Positions 57,157-64,000 of a DNA stretch of 64,000 nt are shown one piece after another; position 1 is the first letter of the stretch; the number at the start of each line of letters is the position of its first letter. The stretch lies in assembly GCA_021286935.1 (NCBI GenBank), contig JAJTBI010000008.1, positions 1 through 64,000 on the forward strand, read 5' to 3'. Origin of the DNA: Geobacteraceae bacterium (GTDB lineage Bacteria > Desulfobacterota > Desulfuromonadia > Geobacterales > Pseudopelobacteraceae). The translations under genes were made by a program, and so were the position numbers. The notes below the pieces were generated by a model. The model searched no databases. It saw only the letters and a list, made by a program, of their open reading frames with translations, and was not told the DNA's origin.

Positions 57157-58098
57157 TTACGGCTGCATACGGCGTATTGCTACCGGTTGTTGCTTATAGC
57201 ACAAATTGCGCTTGCCGGGGAACAGAAAGCCGGATAACAGGCCAACACCGTTGGCTATGTGCAAGAGTGGCAACAGTAGCGGAACCAGCAGCAAAAACAA
57301 CGGCTGCCGCTGCTGCAGAGCCACACGTAACGAACAGAGACAACCAGCACAGACATATACCAGCAATGGCAACCACCAACCGGGAATGGACACAAACGGC
57401 AGCGTCAGCAGGTAGACCACAAAGGCCAGCGGCACAAACGGCATCAGGCCGTTAAAACCGGCTATTCTGGTCTGTTCTGCCCTGCCGCGTCCATAGCGAT
57501 ACATCTGCTTGGTAAAAGCGGGTATAGAGGACCTCTGACTGCGCTCAACAGCCAGTAGCGGATCATGCAGCAGTTTGCCACCATCCTTCTTTAAACGGTC
57601 AAGCAGCTCGTTTTCTTCATTGGGATACAGGCGTTCATCCAGGCCACCGGCGGCCAGGAATGCGTCCCGCCGGATGGCAAGATTACAGAGGATCAGCTCC
57701 CGCTCAGTGGTTTCCCGGAGCGTGCCAACAGCCCGGTAGCGGTTACGCACTCCTCCTGCTCCGAGCACAGAGCCAAGCACTGCGCCAATCCCACGCTGTA
57801 ACAGGCTATCCGTTACCGGTGTTAGTGAGGGGCCACCAACAGCAACCACCAGCGGATCAGCAAAATGCTGTCCAAGCCGCTGCAGGGCATCAGGAGCCAC
57901 CAGCGAATCATCATCCAGAAAATAGATGATAGCACCGTTAGCCTGTTGCACTGCCTGATTCCGCTGACAACTGGGGTTAGTCCCTTCTGCGACCAGCAGT
58001 TCACAGTGATCAGACAACCACCCCAGCGATGCTATCCGCCCTGCTGCCTGTGGCATCAGGCCAGGTTTGATTGGTATAATGACGGAGACAGTCAGCAC
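57157..58098 (-). CDS. Glycosyltransferase family 2 membrane protein
   Basis: This 313-residue enzyme starts with GTG. VSVIIPIKPG and QQANGAIIYFLDDDSLVAPDALQRL show the GT-A fold with a DDD metal motif. Two or three hydrophobic helices fill residues 225-290. It is the first gene of the polysaccharide operon, only 17 nt after a terminator-like hairpin, so transcription must either read through from ccsB or start inside this gap. Confidence 0.85.
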   Translation of the reverse strand: MLTVSVIIPIKPGLMPQAAGRIASLGWLSDHCELLVAEGTNPSCQRNQAVQQANGAIIYFLDDDSLVAPDALQRLGQHFADPLVVAVGGPSLTPVTDSLLQRGIGAVLGSVLGAGGVRNRYRAVGTLRETTERELILCNLAIRRDAFLAAGGLDERLYPNEENELLDRLKKDGGKLLHDPLLAVERSQRSSIPAFTKQMYRYGRGRAEQTRIAGFNGLMPFVPLAFVVYLLTLPFVSIPGWWLPLLVYVCAGCLCSLRVALQQRQPLFLLLVPLLLPLLHIANGVGLLSGFLFPGKRNLCYKQQPVAIRRMQP

Positions 58099-58114
58099 GA
58101 TAACCCCATAAACA

Positions 58115-58141
58115 GAAAAAACCGGGTGAACCCGGTTTTTT
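58115..58141. terminator. Intrinsic terminator between ccsB and the polysaccharide genes
   Basis: GAAAAAACCGGG, a TGAA loop and CCCGGTTTTTTC make a 12-bp stem with A and T runs, usable on either strand. On the minus strand it follows ccsB. Confidence 0.9.
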
Positions 58142-58164
58142 CAAGCAGTATCAAGCTATGAAAA

Positions 58165-59016
58165 CTAGTTTAAATTACCATAGCTATGCAGACCTGACAA
58201 CAACAGGTTTACTCCCAGATAGCAGAAAATGGTGGCAGCAAAACCGATGATCGAGAGCCATGCAGCCCGCTTGCCAACCCATCCTTTGGTAAAACGGGCA
58301 TGCAGAAAAGCAGCATAGACAAACCAGACAATCAGCGACCAGGTTTCTTTGGGATCCCAGCTCCAGTAGGTTCCCCAGGCATAGTTGGCCCAGGCAGCGC
58401 CGGTAATAATTCCCAGCGTTAAAAGCGGAAAGCCAACCATGATCGCCTTGTAGTTCAGGTCATCCAGCACCCTGGTCGGAGGAAACTGTGACATCAGGCC
58501 ACCGGCGGCCTCATTTCCCTTCTCTTCACTCTTGGCCTTGATCAGGTACATAATCGAGACACCGCAGGCCACAGCAAAGGCTGCATACCCAAGGAAGCAG
58601 GTAATAACGTGGTAAAGCAGCCAGTTGCTCTGCAGGGCAGGCATCAGCGGATTGATATCAGTGGGCAGATAGAGCTGCGCCCAGGCCATCCCCATCAAGG
58701 CAAACGGCATGACAAAGGCACCAATGATCCGGTACCGGTACTTGATATCAATAATGCCGAAGATCAGCACAATGCTCCAGGCAAAGAAGACAACTGATTC
58801 ATACAGGTTGGACATTGGGGCATGGCCGAGTCCGATATCATAGGACTCTTTCCAACGCAGACCGATCGCTGCGGTCTGGACGGCAAAGCCGATCCAGGCC
58901 AGACCAGTACCGATGAGCCCTACCGTCTTATTCCGGCTGGCAAGAAAGCCAATAAAGGCCAGAGTAGATGCCATATAAAAGATAGTGGTTGCATTAAAGA
59001 GTTTTGCACTCAACAT
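58165..59016 (-). CDS. ccsB: System II cytochrome c biogenesis protein CcsB/CcsA (heme delivery)
   Basis: This 283-residue polytopic protein has the tryptophan-rich heme motif WGTYWSWDPKETW, plus conserved His residues in helices. It handles heme transport to the periplasm and, with ResB, its ligation to CxxCH motifs. The downstream half of the pair resB-ccsB is transcribed leftward. This machinery is needed for the multiheme cytochrome encoded next to it. Confidence 0.93.
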   Translation of the reverse strand: MLSAKLFNATTIFYMASTLAFIGFLASRNKTVGLIGTGLAWIGFAVQTAAIGLRWKESYDIGLGHAPMSNLYESVVFFAWSIVLIFGIIDIKYRYRIIGAFVMPFALMGMAWAQLYLPTDINPLMPALQSNWLLYHVITCFLGYAAFAVACGVSIMYLIKAKSEEKGNEAAGGLMSQFPPTRVLDDLNYKAIMVGFPLLTLGIITGAAWANYAWGTYWSWDPKETWSLIVWFVYAAFLHARFTKGWVGKRAAWLSIIGFAATIFCYLGVNLLLSGLHSYGNLN

Positions 59017-59033
59017 TATGATTATTCCTCCAC

Positions 59034-60413
59034 TCAGATATTCTGTTTCTGGAGTTCCTCGGCCAACGCCTCAAACTCAGTCATGAATGCCGGCTGATTC
59101 TTGCTGGCATTGCCATAGATGCGCGCATAGCCGTGTTGCACCACAATCCAGACCCGCTTATGGGACATGAAGAAGGCAATGCAGAGGCCAAGACACATCA
59201 TGATACAGCCGGTCCAGACCACCCAGACACCGGGATCTTTGTTAACCTGCAGTCCTGTGTACATCCGGGCATCGGTTCCAACAAAAGTAAAGATAAAGCT
59301 ATCTCCACGCAGGTCATCCAGACCAGGATTGTTTTTGAACACCTTGAAAAACTTAGGTTCTGTACCTTTATCAGTCACACTCAATACTGCAGCCGTACCC
59401 TCTCCCGGATTGTCAGTCAGGTCCACGATGGAGATCAGGCGCCCATCAGACAGTCGGGTCTGGCTACCAGGTCTCAGCGCAATCTGATCAGTTTTACCGT
59501 TTGCACGGTTTTTCACCGTGAAGAAGAAGGTACTGGGATCATTAGCCTGACCATAGCTGGACTGATAAAAGGTGATCCCTTTATAACTGAGGGGTTCATT
59601 CACCACCACCCGGGCATGTTTGTAACCGGGGACCTCTTTACCGTTTTCAGTCAGTGTCAGGATACTCTTGAACTCCTTTGGCATCTGGCTTGGTCCGCCA
59701 CCGCCAGGAGCATCATAGAAGGAAACGGTAAATTGGTCGCACTTGACCTCAAAGCCCAGCGCAATGTCTTTACCATTACGAGCCTTAATGGTGTTAACCG
59801 TCTCTCCTTCAACAATTGCCACAAACCCCTTATAGCCCCAGACATTACCAATGATGGTTCCAGCCATGATTACCAGAATACTGAAATGGACAACATAGAC
59901 ACCAAGACGGCACCAGGCATTTTTCTGGGCAAAAAGATGATACTGGTTACCAACCTGCGTAATAGTGGGCGATGAAAAATGCGATGAAAGAAACGCGGCA
60001 AGTGTATCCCGTGACTCATCAAGAGAGCCGCTCAGCTTGAGATCTTTACTGGGGAAAATCTTCTGCTGGGTTTCTGATATCGTTAAAGCCGGCTCAGAAA
60101 CAAACTTGAAGACATGGGGCAAACGCTTGATAGAACAGGCGATCAGGTTCACGCTAAACAGGGTAAGCAGTGCCAAAAACCACCAGGAGTGATACATATC
60201 AAAGAAGCCAAGCCTCTCGTACAGCAGTTTGCGGCCTGCACTGATAGTAGCCCAGTAGCGTTCATCAATATTCGGATACTGAGGTATAACCGTACCGATG
60301 ATTGAAGTAATAGCCAAGGTAATCAGCACAAAGAGGGTCAGCTTAAGTGAACAAAAGAAATCCCAGACCTGTTGCACAAAACCACGCTGATTGGTACTCA
60401 CAGAAAGCTCCAT
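59034..60413 (-). CDS. resB: ResB-family cytochrome c biogenesis protein
   Basis: This 459-residue membrane protein has LTLFVLITLAITSIIGTVIPQ in the first helix, HVFKFVSEPALTISE, a long periplasmic domain (about 215-400) and a last helix WVVWTGCIMMCLGLCIAFF. It forms the System II heme lyase with CcsB, whose gene lies 17 nt downstream. A 190-bp gap with the cytochrome terminator lies upstream. Confidence 0.92.
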   Translation of the reverse strand: MELSVSTNQRGFVQQVWDFFCSLKLTLFVLITLAITSIIGTVIPQYPNIDERYWATISAGRKLLYERLGFFDMYHSWWFLALLTLFSVNLIACSIKRLPHVFKFVSEPALTISETQQKIFPSKDLKLSGSLDESRDTLAAFLSSHFSSPTITQVGNQYHLFAQKNAWCRLGVYVVHFSILVIMAGTIIGNVWGYKGFVAIVEGETVNTIKARNGKDIALGFEVKCDQFTVSFYDAPGGGGPSQMPKEFKSILTLTENGKEVPGYKHARVVVNEPLSYKGITFYQSSYGQANDPSTFFFTVKNRANGKTDQIALRPGSQTRLSDGRLISIVDLTDNPGEGTAAVLSVTDKGTEPKFFKVFKNNPGLDDLRGDSFIFTFVGTDARMYTGLQVNKDPGVWVVWTGCIMMCLGLCIAFFMSHKRVWIVVQHGYARIYGNASKNQPAFMTEFEALAEELQKQNI

Positions 60414-60551
60414 TAAAACCGTGTTAAAAAGGTAACATAAGGAAGATAAAATTCACGACTATTTCTGTATTGTATGATTTGTTATAGCGTATCCCCAAAA
60501 AAATGGGTAGCGCTTTTTACTAGAGGGCTTTGACAAAAATCAAATAAACCA

Positions 60552-60582
60552 AAAAAGGGCCAGCAACTGCTGACCCTTTTTT
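60552..60582 (-). terminator. Terminator of the triheme cytochrome gene
   Basis: A-rich AAAAAGGGCCAGC pairs with GCTGACCCTTTTTT around an AACT loop, with one mismatch. On the minus strand it is a hairpin followed by a U run, just after the cytochrome stop. Confidence 0.85.
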
Positions 60583-60603
60583 ACTACACTCGTTAAGAAA
60601 AAA

Positions 60604-60873
60604 TTATTTCTTGTGGCAATCCTTGCAGCCCTGAGGACCCTTTTTCTCAGCTTTGTGACACTTGACACAGAGCTTGTTGTGGGCAACATCCTTGTTCATT
60701 TCAATCTTCTTGGGAGCGCCTTCATGGCACTTGGCACAGCCCAGCTTCATGTGGGCCTTGTGAGGGAAGGTAACCTTACCCATTGCGCCGCCCTTATACT
60801 CATAGCTGTCAGCAGCAAATGCAGCGCCAGAGAAAGCGACCAGGGCAAACAGAGCGATAATAGCTTTTTTCAT
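60604..60873 (-). CDS. Periplasmic triheme cytochrome c7 (PpcA family)
   Basis: After a signal peptide (cleavage after AAFA, about residue 20) the 69-residue mature protein has three CxxCH motifs at 46-50, 69-73 and 83-87. Three further His (H38, H41, H65) serve as distal ligands, the exact layout of Geobacter PpcA-PpcE. FPHKAH and the KKGP spacer are typical. It carries electrons across the periplasm towards outer-membrane conduits. Lys-rich surfaces match the basic PpcA type. resB and ccsB are immediately downstream. Confidence 0.94.
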   Translation of the reverse strand: MKKAIIALFALVAFSGAAFAADSYEYKGGAMGKVTFPHKAHMKLGCAKCHEGAPKKIEMNKDVAHNKLCVKCHKAEKKGPQGCKDCHKK

Positions 60874-60938
60874 CGTTACAACCTCCTTGATGGTGTATAA
60901 AAGATGTGGAACTAAATCATAGCCCCTAAAGTCATGTC

Positions 60939-60956
60939 AAGCATTATGCATACCAA
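60939..60956 (-). promoter_or_regulatory. Candidate sigma-54 promoter of the triheme cytochrome
   Basis: On the minus strand TTGGTATGCATAATGCTT has the -24 GG and -12 GC spaced by 10 nt and agrees at most positions with the YTGGCACG-N4-TTGCW consensus. It lies about 65-85 nt before the start codon. A TTGACA overlaps it (60935-60940), so a sigma-70 start is also possible, although no good -10 follows. Confidence 0.4.
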
Positions 60957-60964
60957 CCCCGCAA

Positions 60965-62239
60965 TCAAATACGGCCAAGGGCCTTTTTACCGATATCCCG
61001 GCGGAACTGCACACCACGCCAGGAAATCTTATCAACCCCTTGATAGGCCCGCTCAATCGCCGCTGCCACGGTAGTACCCAAGGCGGTAACCCCCAGCACA
61101 CGTCCCCCAGCCGTTACAATCCGGCCGTCCTTTTCGACGGTCCCGGCATGGAAGACCGTTACATCAGTCAGCTGTTCCGCTGCCTCAATTCCGGTAATGA
61201 CATCCCCTTTCGGGTAATCACCGGGATAGCCTTCAGCAGCCATAACCACACAGATCGCTGCCTGATCATGCCATTCAATAGTATGCTTTGACAAATCACC
61301 TTCAGCTACTGCCAACAGCAGCGGCACCAGATCAGATTTCATACGCATCAGCAAAGGCTGACACTCTGGATCACCAAAACGGGCATTAAACTCCAGGGTC
61401 TTGACCTCGCCATCCTTGACCATCAGGCCGGCATAGACGATCCCCTGGTAGGCACAGCCCTCAGCAGCCATGCCGTCAACCGCCCGCTGCACCACCTGTT
61501 CCATCGCCTTTTGATGCACTTCAGCAGTCACCACCGGAGCAGGCGAGTAGGCCCCCATGCCGCCGGTATTAGGCCCCTGGTCACCATCAAAGATCGCCTT
61601 GTGGTCCTGTGCCGAGGCCAGCGGAATCACAAACTTTCCATCGGTAATGGCAAGGAAGGAGGCCTCTTCACCGGTCAGAAACTCTTCAACCACCACCCGT
61701 GAACCGGCATCGCCAAAGGCATTACCAGAGAGCATATCCTGGACCGCAGCAATCGCTTCAGCCTCAGTCTGTGCAATGATCACCCCTTTGCCGGCAGCCA
61801 GGCCATCGGCCTTGACCACAATCGGTGCGCCGGTCTTACGAATAAATGCCTCAGCTTCAGGAATCTCAGTAAAAACACCATAAGCAGCGGTCGGAATATT
61901 GTATTTATGCATCAAGTCCTTGGAAAATGCCTTGCTGGCCTCAATCCGTGCAGCAGCCCGACTGGGACCAAAGATCTTGACACCATATTCGCGGAACAGA
62001 TCCACAATCCCCAGCGACAGCGGCAGCTCTGGCCCCACCACCGCCAGATCAATCCCCTCTGACTTGGCAAAGCCCAACAGCTTGTCGATCTCTTCCACCT
62101 TGATCGGCAGATTGGTGGCCAATTGTGCAGTACCAGGGTTGCCAGGGGCACAGAAAATCTGCGTCACCAACGGTGATTGTGCGATCTTCCAGACCAGAGC
62201 ATGTTCGCGGCCACCGCCGCCGATTACCAGAATTTTCAT
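60965..62239 (-). CDS. purD: Phosphoribosylamine-glycine ligase
   Basis: PurD joins phosphoribosylamine and glycine with ATP to make GAR, the second step of purine synthesis. It is an ATP-grasp protein of 424 residues with MKILVIGGGGREHALVWK at the N-terminus, the ATP-site run VVKADGLAAGKGV, and FNARFGDPECQP. It lies downstream of purH across element copy D and uses product from PurF, encoded at the other end of the window. Confidence 0.97.
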   Translation of the reverse strand: MKILVIGGGGREHALVWKIAQSPLVTQIFCAPGNPGTAQLATNLPIKVEEIDKLLGFAKSEGIDLAVVGPELPLSLGIVDLFREYGVKIFGPSRAAARIEASKAFSKDLMHKYNIPTAAYGVFTEIPEAEAFIRKTGAPIVVKADGLAAGKGVIIAQTEAEAIAAVQDMLSGNAFGDAGSRVVVEEFLTGEEASFLAITDGKFVIPLASAQDHKAIFDGDQGPNTGGMGAYSPAPVVTAEVHQKAMEQVVQRAVDGMAAEGCAYQGIVYAGLMVKDGEVKTLEFNARFGDPECQPLLMRMKSDLVPLLLAVAEGDLSKHTIEWHDQAAICVVMAAEGYPGDYPKGDVITGIEAAEQLTDVTVFHAGTVEKDGRIVTAGGRVLGVTALGTTVAAAIERAYQGVDKISWRGVQFRRDIGKKALGRI

Positions 62240-62267
62240 TTCAAACCCCTCAATGCGAAGCCCGTTA

Positions 62268-62387
62268 AAGGCCGTTCAATTTTTCGTGAGGTCAAGGAAG
62301 ATAAGCAAATGTGCGGAAGCGTACAATTAGTACGTTGCACAAGCATTTGCGACATCTGACGCCGAGATCGCGGAAAAGGGGACAGCC
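62268..62387 (-). repeat. Intercistronic palindromic element, copy D
   Basis: This element of about 120 bp lies between purH and purD, read on the minus strand. It starts at the purH TAG with GCTGTCCCCTTTTCCG. It then carries CTTGTGC, CGTAC, a 5-nt loop, then GTACGC and TTCCGCAC, and ends CTCACGAAAAATTGAACGG. Its internal arms (for example GCAAATG with CATTTGC) pair within the copy but differ from those of A-C. Confidence 0.85.
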
Positions 62388-63946
62388 TAGTGCCTGAAGT
62401 GGCGCATATTGGTAAACACCATCGCCATCCCATGCTCATTGGCCGCCTGAATCACCTCTTCGTCCCGCACTGAGCCACCCGGCTGAATGATCGCCGTGAC
62501 ACCTGCCTCGGCAGCAGCATCAACACCATCACGGAACGGGAAGAAGGCGTCGGAAGCCAACACTGTGCCTTTAATCGGTAACAGTGCCTTCTGGACAGCG
62601 ATCTTGGAAGAGTCTACCCGTGACATCTGGCCAGCGCCGATCCCGACAGTCTGGTCAGCATTGGTAAAGACAATGGCATTGGATTTGACATGCTTGCAGA
62701 CCCGCCAGGCGAAATCAAGGGCTGCCAGTTCCTGTGCGGTTGGTTGACGTTGAGAAACCACCTTACAGTCAGGTGCAGCAACCATTCCCAGATCACGTCC
62801 CTGCAGCAGCAGACCGCCCACTACCCGCTTCAGGTCATAACCGGTCTGCAGATGTCCGGCCAACAGCGGCACCTGCATAACCCGCACATTCTTTTTAGCG
62901 GTAAAGATGGCCAGCGCCTCCTCGTCATAGCCAGGGGCGATGACCGCCTCCAGGAAGGTTGAGGTCAGCTCACGGGCAGCAGCAGCATCAACAATACGGT
63001 TAAAGCCGACAATACCGCCAAAGGCAGAGACCGGGTCACACTCGCGGGCCTTGAGATAGGCGGAGATGGGAGAATCCCCCAGGGCCACACCACAAGGGTT
63101 GGTGTGCTTGATAATGACTGCAGCAGGCTTGTCCGTAAACTCCTTGACGGTCTCAATGGCAGCATCAAGGTCAATAATGTTGTTAAAGGAAAGTTCTTTG
63201 CCCTGCAGCTGAACCGCATTGGAAACACAGGGCTCCGTTATGCCGCGCTCTACATAGAAGGCGGCTGACTGGTGGGGGTTCTCACCATAACGCAGGTCCT
63301 GAGCCTTTTTAACCTGAATGGTAAACGTATCGGGATATTCAGCGACCGTCTCATCCAGACGAGCCCCCAGCCAGTTTGAAATGGCACCGTCATAGGCTGC
63401 GGTATGCTGATACACCTTAACCGCCAGACGGAAGTTGGTCTTAACTGAAACGCAACCGGCATTGGCAGCCATCTCTTCCAGAACCGTGGCGTAATCGGCA
63501 GCATCAACCAGCACGGTCACATCATGGTTGTTCTTGGCAGCAGAACGCAGCATGGTGGGGCCACCAATATCAATGTTTTCAATGGCATCTTCCAGGGTGC
63601 AGTCCGGCTTGGCTACGGTTGCCTCAAAGGGGTAAAGGTTTACCACCACCATGTCAATCGGCTCTATGCCATGCTCCTTCATTTTGGCCTGGTGCTCTGC
63701 ATTGTCACGGATACCCAACAGACCGCCATGTACCTTGGGGTGCAGGGTCTTGACCCGGCCATCCAGCATCTCAGGGAACCCGGTAAACTCAGACACATCC
63801 TTCACCGTCAAGCCTGCCTCACGCAGCAGCTTGGCGGTCCCGCCCGTAGAAAGGATCTCCACCCCGTAGCCTGCCAGGGCTTTAGAAAGTTCTACAATAC
63901 CGGTCTTGTCGGAAACACTGATCAGCGCCCGCGTAATTTTGGCCAT
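62387..63946 (-). CDS. purH: Bifunctional AICAR transformylase / IMP cyclohydrolase
   Basis: PurH carries out the last two steps of IMP synthesis. The N-terminal MGS-like cyclohydrolase domain (about 1-200) begins [21 protein letters not shown], with [14 protein letters not shown]. The transformylase domain (about 200-519) contains [12 protein letters not shown] with the catalytic Lys-His pair. It ends in the family-typical NMRHFRH, so the TAG at the edge of element D is at the natural end. GAGGTG precedes the ATG. Confidence 0.97.
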   Translation of the reverse strand: MAKITRALISVSDKTGIVELSKALAGYGVEILSTGGTAKLLREAGLTVKDVSEFTGFPEMLDGRVKTLHPKVHGGLLGIRDNAEHQAKMKEHGIEPIDMVVVNLYPFEATVAKPDCTLEDAIENIDIGGPTMLRSAAKNNHDVTVLVDAADYATVLEEMAANAGCVSVKTNFRLAVKVYQHTAAYDGAISNWLGARLDETVAEYPDTFTIQVKKAQDLRYGENPHQSAAFYVERGITEPCVSNAVQLQGKELSFNNIIDLDAAIETVKEFTDKPAAVIIKHTNPCGVALGDSPISAYLKARECDPVSAFGGIVGFNRIVDAAAARELTSTFLEAVIAPGYDEEALAIFTAKKNVRVMQVPLLAGHLQTGYDLKRVVGGLLLQGRDLGMVAAPDCKVVSQRQPTAQELAALDFAWRVCKHVKSNAIVFTNADQTVGIGAGQMSRVDSSKIAVQKALLPIKGTVLASDAFFPFRDGVDAAAEAGVTAIIQPGGSVRDEEVIQAANEHGMAMVFTNMRHFRH

Positions 63947-64000
63947 GATGACACCTCGATGTATGTTGGTTTGAATATCTTAATGATCTGCGGTCAGGAG

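Overview
The window is 64 kb of compact bacterial chromosome at roughly 55% G+C by eye. It probably comes from the Geobacter/Trichlorobacter group of Desulfuromonadota. This is inferred from gene content (a PpcA-type triheme cytochrome c7, System II ResB/CcsB cytochrome c maturation, a hemerythrin-bearing chemoreceptor) and from remembered protein similarity, not from an rRNA gene or a search. I saw no tRNA, rRNA, CRISPR array, transposase or prophage.

Layout. From 1 to 39.6 kb every gene reads rightward. The first block is a nucleotide-biosynthesis operon (purL-purQ-purF-pyrE) coupled by ATGA overlaps to tlyA and a HIT-family gene. Next come a small Cys-rich protein and a ferredoxin, then the translation/envelope run rpsB-tsf-pyrH-frr-uppS-cdsA-dxr-rseP-tsaB. 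After that follow sucCD, dnaE, accA, a DUF454 gene with a probable selenoprotein, an rluB-like gene, asnS, a DUF503 gene, and the group pgpH-like, ybeY, corC-like, lnt. A decayed stretch (31.0-31.9 kb) precedes a large chemoreceptor. It is followed by prfB with its programmed frameshift, a SPOR-NlpC/P60 lipoprotein, DUF1015, EVE and DUF4139-like genes. A short switch zone holds a parvulin gene (leftward) and a CheY plus CheX-like pair (rightward). From 42.2 kb to the end everything reads leftward: trmN6-like, a polysaccharide locus of about 15 kb (YfhO-type membrane protein, eight glycosyltransferases, two methyltransferases, a Wzx-type flippase, fcl and a winged-helix regulator), ccsB and resB, the triheme cytochrome, purD and purH.

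Two items stand out. (1) A 70-codon gene at 22171-22383 is interrupted by an in-frame TGA at codon 34. The TGA lies where I recall a Cys in related small membrane proteins. It is followed at the right distance by a hairpin with a GGUC loop like the E. coli fdhF SECIS, and the read-through frame ends in an ATGA overlap with the next gene. It is probably an uncharacterised selenoprotein. (2) A family of structured intercistronic elements of about 120 bp occurs at four places (6263, 20599, 38042, 62268). The core and outer ends are conserved. The intervening arms differ from copy to copy but pair within each copy. All four begin directly at the TAG stop of the upstream gene and point in the direction of transcription. 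A diverged fifth copy lies in the reading frame of the ferredoxin gene.

Other notable points are a 1-nt frameshift in purL, a probable ATT start for cdsA, and a chemoreceptor carrying both a zinc-binding CZB domain and a hemerythrin domain. There is also an orphan leader-like small peptide beside relics of signalling genes.
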